DNA of 64,000 bases from Cristatella mucedo (Eukaryota > Bryozoa > Phylactolaemata > Cristatellidae): positions 5,922,501 through 5,986,500 of the forward strand of contig WPIO01000007.1 of assembly GCA_009760855.2 (NCBI GenBank). Reading direction: 5' to 3'. The position numbers and the translations under genes were made by a program. Below are positions 44,776 to 58,200 of the stretch, piece after piece (position 1 is the stretch's first letter; each line of letters starts with the position of its first letter). The notes beneath the pieces were generated by a model. It had not been told where the DNA came from. It ran no database searches and saw nothing but the letters and a program-made list of their open reading frames with translations.

Positions 44776-45814
44776 TTACTTGCTACTCCAAAAATCATTC
44801 ATTGAGGATCATTATTTAAAAGTATTACTTACAGCATGAGCTGTGCCTAAATTTGATATTTATTTGTGATCCAGATTTTCGCCTCCTGGAAGCTTGTAGT
44901 ATTGCATCCCTTGTCTTTCAGGAATTAGACTTAAACCATTAAATTGCATCGAGTTATCCTGCAAATGCACATTTAGGCATTGATTGTTGTTAGTGTCGCA
45001 ATTTACATTGACAAGAAGATCTTGGTCACGTGTAGATTATATTCGAATCATCACAACAATTTCTCCTTTAATTTATAGGTTAAGTGCAGTTTTGGAATAA
45101 ATTCCACATGGTACGGCAATGCGTCAATAGCATCTAGCGTATAGTATAGTATTTAGTATATAATAGTGTCAAATATAGCTTGATTACCCTTTAGTGTGGT
45201 AGCATGCGCCCTGTTACATATATCTTTTTTGGTGCCATTTCTGTGCTCGCTCTGAGCGCTTCCTCCTTTTTTGGCCAGGTTTCCGACCCGCCACCGGGAC
45301 TTGACTCACTTTTCAAGACCATCCGTAGACGCTAAGACAGTGTTTCTCTGCTTGCCTTGAGCATGCATACAACTTGCTATTCCCCGCTGCTGTTCGTTTT
45401 CGTCCATACGATGGTACGTGTATGGTGCTATGTAGCCATGTGCATCTGCCATGTAAAAATTACCTCTCCTGATCGTTGCAAGCTTCAAGTCGAGTAACTT
45501 CCTGCTAATTCACCGAAGGCGAATCTTTACAAGGTCATGGAGCAGTTGTCCCTGCCAAAATGTAAAAACTTTGGATATGCGATTAATGCTCTCTGAGTTA
45601 ATGTTCGTCCAGAACGCTGCCACGCACTTGTAGGCTACGTCGAATACAAAGTTTATGTAGGCGACAGTCAAGTATTGAAGGAGCCTTGGTTGCTTGCTAA
45701 ATGAAGCTACCAGTTATCGGCCTTATCTTCGACAATTATATCAGTCTGAGCGTCTAGCAGTTCCGACATGCCAAATATCAGGTGAAGTATGTATTACCTA
45801 TCCTTAGTCAGGGG
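44776..45814. other. Unassigned AT-rich DNA
   Basis: No gene recognised; AT-rich throughout. Confidence 0.25.
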
Positions 45815-45915
45815 ATGCCATGCCGACAGTTGGGAGTAAGTTCCAGGCTTTAGGAGTGTACGAGCTAACGGCAATTTCTCCAAAGAATTTGAGGTCAGTT
45901 CGAGACATAGCTAAA
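45815..45915 (-). mobile_element. LINE-A terminal-domain fragment, minus strand
   Basis: GACAGTTGGGAGTAAGTTCC and TTCTCCAAAGAATTTGAGGT match, in reverse complement, the LINE-A block encoding FxDRAFSxYAPKAWNSLP. Confidence 0.6.
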
Positions 45916-46029
45916 CAATTCCAGTCAGAAGATCGGGTGGTGCGATAGCGATCCCCGTAAGCCTGATTAGTTTTGCTCCACTCACTTTCTATTGGTCAGG
46001 GCCTTTACGAGACTATGTGGTAAGGTTAT

Positions 46030-46340
46030 ATTGATGGTTGCATGTGCTTACGCTAACCATTCTGAGAGTATTAGTACCTCATCCAGGCTTTGTATTTTTA
46101 AGCAGATGCCGAATGCTGACTACATGTGCTTCGATTCCTCCCTGCCTTGCACTATTCATCATAGACATTAGCACTTGGATAGGAGCAAGGTTAATCAGAT
46201 TTAATAGTGATAAACCAACTTTCTGGTTATCGAAAATCTTGAGTCGCTCAGAAACTGGAAAGCCTCACCCTCAAATGGCTCGAACAGAATATATCCTAGC
46301 ATCAGTTCGGAATGGTTGTACTGCTACAAAACGACTCTAC
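46030..46340 (+). mobile_element. LINE-A reverse-transcriptase remnant
   Basis: GACATTAGCACTTGGATAGG, then AATAGTGATAAACCAACTTT and ACTGGAAAGCCTCACCCTCA correspond to the LINE-A segment DIRTWMGAxxLxLNDDKTxLL. Confidence 0.6.
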
Positions 46341-46347
46341 GGTAGAC

Positions 46348-46512
46348 GTGGGGCGTGGTGGCGCACTAGGTAAGGCTTTTCACAAACTCTGTTCCGAGGT
46401 CGTGAGTTCGAATCCTGCCGTGGGCGGTCCGTTATTGCCACTGCAAGCGGTGATAATAGCCGTAAAGGCTCTTCTGTCGCTATATAATGTTAAATAAGCT
46501 AGTATTTTTTTA
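46348..46512 (+). mobile_element. SINE-B copy
   Basis: GTGGTGGCGCACTAGGTAAG (box-A-like), GGTCGTGAGTTCGAATCCTG (box B), CGGTCCGTTATTGCCACTGC and the AGCCGTAAAGGCTCTTCTGT body. Confidence 0.85.
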
Positions 46513-46837
46513 GATGTTCAAAGCGTCCGTTTGAATTTTCATGTGCATCCATTAGTGCTACAGTTATGCACATCAACACTAACCGATTGACATGCTTCTT
46601 TCCAGCAGATTTGAAGTGTTCGGAAGGATATTTAGCTCTCCTATGGCAATTCCAATTTTTTCATTGTTTAACCTCACTTACAGATTTTTTATGCGACACT
46701 TATTTCTCTCATCAAGTGCCCGCACATGCAACTCTTTCTCTCCAGCGACCGTTCAAACTTTTCTTATGCAATTGCCGTGAACCTAGTCAAGCTCTCAGAC
46801 GCAGAGAATCACTGTAGCCTCATGCGAGTTGAGTCAA

Positions 46838-46960
46838 GGTCGGCTGATACAACAACTTGATTTGAATATCGGCAGAAGAGTCTTAGCCACCCTGCTTGCA
46901 ACGAAAAACAGAGGATTGCCTGCTGCACAACTCGACCCCACGAGCTGGCTCGGTAAGTGG
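46838..46960 (-). mobile_element. SINE-B fragment, minus strand
   Basis: ATCGGCAGAAGAGTCTTAGC and ACAGAGGATTGCCTGCTGCA resemble the SINE-B body; the tRNA head is poorly kept. Confidence 0.5.
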
Positions 46961-47034
46961 GAGCACCTAACCCCTGAGCTCAGATCCAGCGCAGACACTC
47001 TGGCCACATAACTCATCGATGATAACAGTAGCAT

Positions 47035-47100
47035 ATTTATGTGCCCATAAAGAGATTTAGTTCTCAGAGAGCGATACTCAAATGCTTTATAATAATGATT
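47035..47100 (+). mobile_element. LINE-A 3' tail fragment
   Basis: GTGCCCATAAAGAGATTTAG then TTCTCAGAGAGCGATACTCA and a short AT-rich end. Confidence 0.5.
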
Positions 47101-47239
47101 AGTATTAGTCTTGAGGCAACAATTGCATAGCAAGCACTGCATTCAATGACTTGGTTGCACGATTCAAATGCAATTCTTCATTTCGGTTACCATGTTCCTG
47201 GGCGATCTGAAGTGCTGGTTCAAAAATACATTTGAATCA

Positions 47240-47585
47240 AGACACCCAGCCGAATACTCGGTGCTTTAGAATCCCCTGAACTGACCACATTTATAAGGAA
47301 CTTAAAAACACACCTATTTAGGACAGCATTTAGTGGGTCCCTGTGATTCGTCCTTGATGTGCTTAAGCGTGCTGACACTATGCATGCTGCCGCTAACCAC
47401 ATTTGCATGCTGACCCTGTGCATGTCACCCCTAACCATATTATTCATTTCGTTTGTTTTTTCAAGCATGATTTTACTTCCCATTCAATTGCATTTCACTT
47501 TACAGCAAATGTAAAGCGCCTAGAGAGAGATTAAGTTCTCTGAGGGCGCTTTATCAAGTGAATTATTATTATTATTATTATTGTA
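47240..47585 (+). mobile_element. LINE-A 3' end with ATT tail
   Basis: Nearly identical to 42030-42330: ACACACCTATTTAGGACAGC, GCGCCTAGAGAGAGATTAAG, GGGCGCTTTATCAAGTGAAT and ATT repeats at about 47560-47583. The similarity to that copy suggests both are young. Confidence 0.9.
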
Positions 47586-48182
47586 ATGGTATGCGTGAAG
47601 CATACATTATTTGAGGCTTATCACAATGCCTAAAGTGCATGGCTTTTACAGACCAGCATTTTAAAACGGTGAGGTGCTTCTCCAAGCAAGCCAAAACACA
47701 CAGTTACTGTCTTGCAAAGAAATGTGGTATGCAAATAGCCCTTGTATTCACTGCGCAGAGAGGCACAACAGAAAAATAAACGTGATGCAGCAGCAGCAGC
47801 ATGAGCAAAGATACTTTGCTCATTGAGACGTCTCTATAACCAACAAGTGACTGCAGACCATGCGCTGGCACAGGCAAGCAGATGACTGCGCTGGCAGCTA
47901 TGTGCAGCAGCCGTGCTTAAGTGGCTACCTGCCGACAAGGATTGTCGGCATAGGCATGCGTCTCCCCTGAGGCCCGCTGGAGCACGCGCTCGAGGAAGGT
48001 GAACCACATCCAGCGCGGTACATAAACGACACTCCACCATTCGTTGGATAATATGTGCAATCGATGACGTCGTGAACTGTCCAGACACCACGACATAGCT
48101 AGTCAGCTGGGACATCTTTCACTCAGCGATGAGACTGTGAGAGAGCGGGCCACGGTGCACCAGGCCGGACTGAAGGGCCGTC
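47586..48182 (-). other. 3' flank of DNAJB11 (3' UTR expected here)
   Basis: Lies downstream of the DNAJB11 stop on the minus strand. I see no clear AATAAA on that strand, so the transcript end is undefined. No other feature recognised. Confidence 0.35.
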
Positions 48183-48256
48183 CTAGTAGCCTTGCAAGCC
48201 ATTATACACCTTTTCATGATACCCGGTGAACTTGCTTCCTAACACCTTGGCGATGC
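48183..48256 (-). CDS. dnajb11: DNAJB11 coding exon 9 (C-terminus)
   Basis: Acceptor TTTCTGTTGGTTAG. Encodes [20 protein letters not shown] then QGY and TAG. The KVYNGLQGY end is the family signature. Confidence 0.95.
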
Positions 48257-51200
48257 CTAACCAACAGAAAAAAAGGACATTGTTAGGCTTCGGCACTTGG
48301 CAAATGCAGGCAGGGCAGCACCAGGTGATAGTTAATCTCGATGACTAGCAGGCTCGAGCTGTCCGGTTGCTGCACGGCATCATATCCAGTGCCGGTAGAT
48401 GCCATGGCTCAGCCTGAGCAGCCTCGATGCATCGATGCAGCCACCGAAATTGACAAGGCTGCGGGTGATGATGCTGCCTTTGTCATGTCTACTCACCGAG
48501 CTTATCCTCTTCACTCATCTCGGCCTTAGGGAATTCGACATCAAAAGTGATGTACAGAGAGCCTCGCACGTTGTTGTTCTCATAGTTAGGCATGCCCTCG
48601 CCATTCTTTCTAATCCGGGCGCCCGGCCAGGTCACCTTCTCCCGTTCGATCTTCACCTGGATTTAGCAGATGCATGCGAGGGTTTCTCCGTGTGCTCTAC
48701 CAGAGCGCCTTGACGAGGCCCACCGATTACCCCCTCGGAGCTGCACGCAAGGGGTACGTGTCAAAGTAATCAAGTCGCTTGGCTGTGCACAGAGAAAGGT
48801 GAGAATTCGCACTGAACTCACCTTGTGCCCATCCAGGTGTGGGATCTCCATGACAAAGCCGTTCAGTGCTTGCAGAAGTGAGATCGTAACGTTAGTGTAA
48901 AGGTCATCGCCTCGCCTCTCGAAAACTTTGTGCCTGAGGTGCAGTGAATGTAGGAAAAAACGATGGAAAAACGCGCCAGGCACGTGCCTTTTGCACAAAC
49001 GCCAGCATGCAGGGCAGCCGAGTCACGAGCCGAGAACCGAAAGTCAAGGTGATGCCACCGCGACTCACTTCTGCTGCACAATCCTGAACTTGAGGTCGCC
49101 CGGCTCTCCGTCGATGTGCGGTTCGCCCTCGGCGACAAATGGGTACTCCTGGCCGCCACGCATGCCCGGCTCGATCTCAATTTCCAGCACCTTCTCTTCG
49201 GGCACGAGCCTGCACGGGTGCGCACCACGGCGGCGCTGATAGCTCACTCGCACTCACGCTGGCACAGCCCCACAGCCGCAGGCAGTAATCGCGGGCACAG
49301 GAGCGCACCACTTCACCCTCCCTCGCCCCGTGCCCATCCTCTGTGGCCGACGGCCCGGCCAGTCAAACCCACTCACTTCATGTTAGGGCAGTCGTCGCAC
49401 ACCTGTTGCTGCGTCATCTGGAATCGCCCAGGACCGAGCTGCACGGTCTGCATTTCCTGCCTGCAGTTGCACTTGCGCGTCCCCGAGGCAGGCTTTGGCA
49501 CGACCTTCTGCCTCACGACCTGTGCGCAAAGACACCGTGCAGTGTGTAAGCACATACGAGCACGAGAGCGATGCAGCTGCCGCAGTCGCCAGCCATGTGC
49601 CAAGGTCCGGGTGAGTGACGCCAGACGGTCACGATGCATGCGGCCGTGCCGCCACGTGCCACATGCATTTACACCTAGCTTGCCGCTAGAGTGTTGAAAT
49701 ACTGCACAGCCCCAAGCGATTGGCGTGCGCAGAGCATCTCAGCGCAATGATATGGCACAGCCCTGTCACACCCTTCCCCCTCAGGCTGAAGCTCAATGTT
49801 CAGTTGTCAGCACAGCGAGTGGCATGCCTTACAACAAGAATTGCACATTTGCCCGGCCAATCTTCGTGCTGGAACTCGTTACTATAGATTGGTTGGTACA
49901 CGTCATATAGCGCCGGCCATAATGCAGAAGGGTGAACGTCAGGCTAGAATGTTTTGAATTACAAAGCCCGACGACCTTCGGCCTGAGGACTAAAATCACA
50001 CAAACTTAAGCCTGACCAGGAATCGAACTTGCAACCTTTTCATTGCTGGTCGAGCAACTTGAACGCCTGTCACACCGGCTAAACCCTATCTATGCAATTC
50101 ATAATACCACGACGATACTCCATGAGGAAACACATAATTAGACGTATGCATCGGCAGATGACCGCTCACCGGAAGTAGTGCTTACCGGTTTGACCGAAAT
50201 GCATGTAGACCCATAGAGCAGGTGGTCGCACGTCGGGCTTATACTCTGCACTTTTCACACCTACACCTATTACTTGTCCTTATTTGTCAGATCATTCATC
50301 AGTGCAAAGTGATGCACATAGTCATTCCGGTCTGTGGCACAGAGCCATAGGGAACCAGCAGGCACACATATTGGCAACTCTAGTTACAAGCCGAAAACTG
50401 GGAAAAGTAAAGAAAAAAGGGTGCACAGCAAGGTTTAAGTAGTAAGTAACATTTGCAAAGCCTCACTGTAACCCTAGAGGCTGGGTGAGTGCCAAACTGG
50501 GTGAGTGCTGAACTGGAAGAAAGATCTAAAGCGAAGATCAACAGCTAATTTCCTCGATTTCGCCTAGACATTTTTTGGAATGTTGTCGGTCATTGCCTTT
50601 AGGAGGAGCTTGCCATCCAACTGCAGTTCAAGGCAAAGCCCTAGACCCCTTCCGATAGGCTTACCTTGAAGAGCAGGTTCTGACTGCTAGCAAGGCAAGG
50701 ATCTGAGGAATCCTGGCAGGCTAGTGGTCTGGAATAGCTCACGCTTGCTAGCTACGAGGGGGCCTGACTCGTGTGACTGTCATTGATCACAAGGCATATA
50801 TTGCACTCAATTTCCAGCTCAATGGGAACCCCATAGAAGATATTGGGCAACATTAAGAAGGCGACGAATTTGACTAATTTGGACAACGTTGGGATGATCA
50901 AGTTCATAAGGGCAGGCAGATACTCCGACGATTACTTTGGCAAAAAGGGGGGTAGCAAATTGTATCAATCAACTTTCGAAAGAGACCGAGGCGAAAACCA
51001 GCCGTCCTGCTAACAAGTGCTCCACATAACCCCCCCTCCTCCCTCCCGATAGCAGGAAGATGAAGATATGGCGTGGAGAAAGTGGTTTTCCCACATAGCA
51101 TTCGTAGCTAATCTCGGAAAAAACTATGCCAAATATTGATAGATATCCCAACGGTTTCTCACAGCATAAGAGTTTTCTATGGATGCTAGGCATAGTGAAG

Positions 51201-54200
51201 TTCAGGGCAGCTTTAAAAAAAATTTTTTATGGAAAGCACAAAAACAAGCACATATGCTGTTGGCATGTATGTGTTTAATGAGATGTCCGCCTAAAATTCT
51301 GTATGACTTCCCTTGTCTAACCAGGCATAGGCTCCATCAGCTACTACATTGTCTCTTCTGCTGTAGCACATTAAGCTGAGGTAGCATTTTACTGAAAAGG
51401 TCGGCTACTGATATATGCCAAACACCCTACCGAAGCCGCCTGTTTATAGCGTCCCACAAACGTTCTACAGGTTCTGATCAGGCGACTGGGTGAGCCATTG
51501 CATCAGCACCACACCAGATTAGTCAAAAAAAGTATTTTACTCAGGTTAGTGTTGGTCAAGCAAGTTGGATTTCAAAGCTCAAATACTCTTCTGGGAGAGT
51601 TACATTTGGCAACAAGATAACGACCACAAACACACTGCCAGGCTAGCAAATTACTTTTGCTGCAAGTATTTTTGCTATGAAGCGTATGTAACAATCTGAC
51701 GTCCATACCGGCGCCTAACAGCACAATCCGAGAATTTTGCATCACTGTCCTGACCACTGAGGCATTAGACATGAGGCATACACACTGTGTACCCAAGGAC
51801 TAAAATTAAAATCTCTTACCTAGAGCTATTATTAAAATTATGTTATTTTAAGCATGTGCACACGCAGTAAGGGGTCACCAAACCATCCCTGAGCCGGACC
51901 CGAGGTTGAGAAAACTTTACATACACAAAATCCGAAAGTGGATGGGAAACAAAGATGAAATTATTGCCTGATTACGCAAAACTCGGCAGCAATTTGAGTT
52001 CGAACAAATCAGCGTACTTCAACAAAGTTTCCCGTGTAGAGCTCTTCAAGTGTAACAAAGAGGTCGACGAGCACATCTCCACCTTTAGGTATGTCTCTTT
52101 CTTGCTGCTTCATTCCTCCACCAAAGAAAGAGAAATCCCCGAAGAAGCTAAAAAAAAAAGTCTGGGCTGCAAGAACCTCATACATAGCTCGCTTGACAAA
52201 CTAGGCAGGCATGCGGCACAGCTGCAATTGAACACATGCATTCACGTCCACGCATGTATTACCACTATACATAATTACTTGCACGGCATAAATCACGAGA
52301 TGGTACACAAAATACGGTGCTAATATGCTAGAAGTTACTGTTTAAATGACAGCAACTGAGCTGCTACTTCCATGCTACTCACCTTCGTAGACTGCCCTCA
52401 TGACCCAGCTACGCTTCTCACTCTCTCTTTTTTCGTGAGACGAATTCTGTTGGCTGTACCAGATGCCAATTATGCTTGGAATGCGCTATAGAGCACTCTT
52501 CTTCGGAACACCCACATAGTCCTTGAGGTTTTTAGGCGTTACAGATGGAGATACATTACATTACATAAGATAGCCAGGGTGCCAGTTCGCATAGGCAGAA
52601 CATTAATCAGACGGCAAAACTTGGCATGGGCTGCTAACAGCAGTATACTGCTAGATGCCATTCAATTGATCTAGAACTTAACATATACGAGAAGCTGTAA
52701 GAGACAGGACTAAATTCAAATATGCAAGTAGGATAGTATTTTGTTACACTCTGCGATCCTGCCTAGTGACAAACTGAGCTCCGAATGAATAGCTGACATG
52801 ACATGTACGACCCCGGGTCTACGGCCTCGGCCAACGTTTCTCGACCTGTGGGTCATGACCCCTTTAGGGGTCGAACGACCCTTTCATAGGGGTCGCCTAA
52901 GACCATCGGGAAACATGCATTTCCACATTTTGCACACAAGAATTTTATGGTTGAGGGTCGCCACATGTTGCCATGGCTTTTAAAGGGTTGCAGCATAAGG
53001 AAGGTCGAGAACCACTGGCTTAGGCGGTCTGGTGTTTGTACTTCTAAACCCAGATCTTGAGTTCGAGTCCCACGGCAGGCAATCCGTTATTGTCACCATT
53101 GGGAAGTGATGGCCATAAACGTTCTATGGCCTACAGGTAATTTTCCACACTTGCACCAGCCTACATACCTAACCTACTTGCCCCTCCAGTGTGCTCTCGC
53201 ACCATCTGCTCCTTGGCTCCCTATCACTGGACTGTTCCTTAAACTAAATTTAAATCTTTACATGATTAGACCGTCAGTTACTACGCACTGAAACTCTGGA
53301 ACTCGCTTTCTGCTACTGTGACCACCAGCATTGACTTTGCATCATGTAAGGGTACATACAAATGCAAAAAGTATTTGGGTGGTCTTGATTTGCTCGATTA
53401 ACAGCCTTTATGAAGACCCCCAACTGGATTGAGGGTGCAGCAAATTACCACAACTCCTGCAATTCGCTCTAATTAAGCAAAATTGACCGGTAATCAGAGG
53501 TCAAAATCGTAAATTTCGAATGAAAATTGTAGTAAGTCATCGGAATAATGTACCCACCAAATTTCATCTCTTTGTACTAGTGTGTCCTTATTGCAAATGG
53601 GTTGCAAAGATGCTGGCGATTACTATCTAACACTCCATTTCGAATAGCTGGTTTGGTCCAGTGGTTAAGGTGCTCGCCCCGACCAAGGTCTGGCTGAGGT
53701 CGTGGGCTCGAGTCCGGAGGCATATGTGAAGCACCTGAATAGAGATTAAGCTCTCTTAGGGTGCTATACAAATGAATTTTTTTAATCTACGGTGGAACTG
53801 CCTGCTGAACCAGTGTATGAAAAGTGAATTACGAGCAACTGAGAAAACTGTTGACATGAACAATTAAGACAACATAAAAAATTGGACAGACTAATAGGAC
53901 AACCTAAAAAGTAGCAGATTTCAACTTAAGTAGGATGAGTAACAAGCGTCATTAATAAAAAATCGCAATTATGCCGGTGGAATCACATGATGACGAACCT
54001 ATCCGGGCACTTAACACATGCACCACACGTCTGCCGTGTAATCTTTGACCTATGCAGCTGCACCAAGTTAATAGAGAAGACGTGAGGCCAAACATAGCCA
54101 CGCAGCAGGCTCTACTGCATAGTCAAATAACATTGGATGATTGCAGAAGACACGGTGCTCAAGTGAAAGAACAGCTATCAAACCTTGAAAAAGGATCACC

Positions 54201-55235
54201 ACCACCAACGTCGCCGGTTTTCAAGCACTCTTCTCCACATTGGTCGTACTTCTTTCTTTTATCTTCATCACTAAGCACCTATAAGGCAATTAAGCATTTT
54301 CGTAATTTCAAACTTTCGCCTGTGTTAGTGGCATGCATTAGTCTAGATTGGGAAAGAAAGCTTCAAAATCGGCTCTTCCGCATATCTCCTGTTGAATCTG
54401 CACGAAATCTAGGTCTCATGTTCCAAAGTGACCTTTAGTTAGACGATCACATCAGCTCCACAATCAAGTCTGCCTGCTTTCAGCTACATTACATTGCTAA
54501 AGTTCGGGCATGCTTAGACAGGGATACAACATCTAAGTTAGTCCATGAGTTTGTGATATCCCATCTTGACTTCTGTAACTCACTGCTTACTGGCCTACCG
54601 GCCTATGCAATCAGGCGCATACAGCTTGTGCAAAACTCGGCAGCTAGACTTGTCTGTCATGAGCGTCGCAGTTGCCACGTCACACCACTACTTGCCGACC
54701 TGCACTGGCTATCAGTCAAGCAACAGATGGACTTCAAGGTTTTGTCGCTCACTTTTAGGTCCCTTCATTCTTTGGCTCCAGGCTACCTATAAGATCTACT
54801 GCCCCACCAGGCTAAGCATCGTACAACACGCTTTTCGGAATCAAACTGTCTACCTATACCTCGTACAAGCCTCAAATCCTTTGGAGACCATGCCTTTAGC
54901 TCGTATGCTCCCAAAGCCTAGAACTCACTCCCGACTTGCAAAACGACATCCCCTGACTTGACCATATTTAAGAAGAAATTAAAAACGCACCTACTGATGA
55001 CAGCATTTAATGGATCCCTGTGATTCGTCCTTCATGTGCTTATGCGTGCTGATACTGTGCATGCTGACACTGACCACATTTGCATGCTGACCCAGTGCGC
55101 ATCACCCCTAACCATGTTATTCATGTTGTTTATCAAGCATGATACCACTCACCACACGATCGTGTTTCCTTAGCAGCAAATGTAAAGCGCATGGAAAGAT
55201 TCTAAATTCTCTGAGGGCGCTTTATCAAGTCTATC

Positions 55236-55266
<31 letters not shown>

Positions 55267-58200
55267 GAGACCAGGAAAAACAAAGCAGGGCTGCCAAGGT
55301 ATTCATATGCATAGATACTAATTATCAAGATTATTGGCCTCGGTTGTTGTATTCCAAATTGCTTAGGATGGCAAGATAGGACAAGACAAAGGGCTGTTAC
55401 AACTGCTACACATAATGAATCACGAGAAATGACCCATGTTTAGTCAGGCATAATAACAATAACAATTGTGATAAAAAGACATTTTTATAACACCCTCTAA
55501 CAGCTAAATTTCTTTCTGGCCACTTCCCATGCGCAGAAAAGGAAGCATATATAGGTTAGTGATAGCATGCACAGCAGCAGTATATAAAACACAATGTCTG
55601 CAGACAAAGCAAATTGTATGAGGTACAGATGGGTTTTTTGGCTTTCTTAAATGTCAGCATATCAAGTGTAGTCTTGACGTTAGTCGGGAGTGATTTCCAC
55701 TCTGCTGAAGCACATAAACTGAAGGCACGATCTTCAAAGAATTTGAAGTTTTTAGAGGCATGTCTAACGAATTCGGTGAGAAGAGCTGTTGGTGCGAAGC
55801 CTTTTGGGAAAGTTTTTTGGAAAGGTAAGCTGGTGCAAGAGAATGAATGGACGTAAAAGTGAGTATCGACAGCACCTGCCGAGCGCTGGTTTGGTCCAGC
55901 GGTTAAGGTGCTCGCCCCTAGACCAAGGTCTGGCCGAGGTCGTGGGCTCGAGCCCCGAGGCATGTGTGAAGCACCTGAGTAGAGATTAAGTTCTCTTGAG
56001 GCACTATATAAATGAATTTTATTTATTTATTTATTTATTTATTTATTCACCTGAAAGTCGCTATGCTCCTCGATGGGCAGCCTAAGCAGATCGGGTGAGA
56101 AGTGCTGTAAGGTGGCAGTTAAGATGTTCACGATCACTTATGTCAATTTAGCTCCACCTACCTTCTGCCAATGCTCTACCTTATTAGGACTATGTCATTT
56201 CGAAGTAAATACAATTTTAAGATCAGCTGATCTAACAGCTTCAATTATATAGCAGCAGAAGAGCCCTAGCAGCTGTCAACACTGCTTGCAAACGGCAATA
56301 CAGGATTGTCTGCTCAAAAAGACTCGAATCCACGAGTGAAGAATCGTGAAAAGCAAGCATCTTACCTCTGGGCTAAGACCCAGGGGCTGATCAAGTTAAT
56401 TGTGCGTAAAATGTGTGCTAGACTAAAGTTGTTGTGGCTTCCTTTATTATGCTACAAACAGCATTTATATTAGATAGACCGACAGGATTTGTAGGTCACT
56501 CGAACGTGATAAAACGATGCACGTAATTTCGATTTTGAAAATTCAGATCGCACCTCAAAGCTGCCCGGTAGCTAGTGATGACCAAGCAGTAGCAAAGTGG
56601 TCATAGTTCCACAAGCAATTTCAGAGGCTCAACAACCGAGCTTTTGGTATTAACGGACCGTGAAGTCTCGAGCGTCGGACTGTCAGCACAACTGCAGAGA
56701 GACCCGATAAGATGCAACCCTGAAGGCATGTGTGCATTTCTAGCCTGTGCACAGGATGTATGGTTCTCACTATACTTCCCTGTACTGAAACTACAAGGAT
56801 CCAGCTGTAACAACCGGGTATTTGTGCACCATTGCAAGAGCCCTGCATGCTAAGTAAATGCCTAGATTGCCCTTCCAGACCAAGCAAGGGGCATGGATGG
56901 CGCCGAGAAAGATGACAGTTTAAATGCCACTTGCCATACGAGAGTTGCAGCCCATGTGCTTGCAATTACCACATCCAGCTATATTCTCTGGTTGACAGGA
57001 GAAAAGCAGAAAGTCAGCATACAAATCATGACCACTGACCAAGAGATACCGACAAACGAGTGCTGAGCTTATTGTAGTTCAGGACAGGGAGGAAGGGAGC
57101 CGTAGATCAGGGCCAGACCACACTTGGTTAGGGTCTAGCAGGTCAAAGCCACAAAGCTGGGCAATCGTTAGCCTTCAAGGCTCGTAGCCTGCCTCTGCTC
57201 GACCGGACCCAGCAGCCAGCATGACTGAAAGATCGGGAAGTGCCCCGACATTCATTCACCAGTACTGAGTCCAAATATATTTGCCTACGAAATTTGCAAA
57301 GATTCTGTCACAAAACAGATCGCTTACATCGATGGGAACAAAGCCCGTGGTGCTACTGCGGCCGTCTGTCCATAACGGCTGCAACATGCTTTCTGCAGAG
57401 CCGTAGAAGAGGGCAGCCGAGCTGGTTTGGTCCAGCGGTTACGGTGCTCGCCCCGACCAAAGTCTGGTTGAGGTCGTGGGCTCGAACCCGAGGCATATGT
57501 GATGCACCTGAATAGAGATTCAGTTCTCTTCGGGCGCTACACAGATGAATTTTATTTATTTATTTTATATTTAACCGCATGGACGTTGGGCCTTTAAAGA
57601 ATTGAGAGGAAGAATAACCTAATAGTATCCACAACACGAGTGACATACAAGGTATGTAGTACAGAGCAATGGACCGGCCACACATGGTCGGTGTTCATAT
57701 AACAGCGTGCACGCACATAGGTGTCTCGTTGTGGAGCAGTGAACTAGCGAAGCTGGCTGCTAAGGAGAAACTCCCACTAGTTGGTGTGGTAAGAGAGGGG
57801 CCAGAGGGTGATGTGACGGCACGTGCAGGCGAGCACGGGAGCAGGACAGAAGATGGAGGAGCAAGCACGATAGCCAAGTCACTGAGCAGCAGTTAAGGAG
57901 AATGCTATTCTAACAAGGCTTCAGCAGCCGATCCTGTGCCTAAATTTACTGTAAGTGCAGGGATTCTGCTAATGGCAGCTCACCGAGCGAGTATAAAGAA
58001 GGCACGAGTGGGGGCGCGTCTTTGAGCTCGAACCGAAGCTCCCTCCGAGCGAGCGGTACCGGGCACGAACATGACAAAGAAGAGCAATTACCAGCAGACA
58101 GTTGGCCGACTCACCTCATACGCAGCACCCAGGTCCTGGAATCGCTCATTGGCTTCAGGGTCGCCCTTGTTTTTATCCGGGTGCATCTCTTTCGCCAGGG

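Noticed and set aside
44593-44830. Tandem array as a CRISPR-like array
   Set aside because: Units are about 172 bp, degenerate over their whole length, and lack short identical repeats with unique spacers. The genome is eukaryotic.
49116-49697. Plus-strand frame of 193 codons over DNAJB11 exons 5 and 6
   Set aside because: Antisense to proven exons with intact splice sites; no family resemblance.
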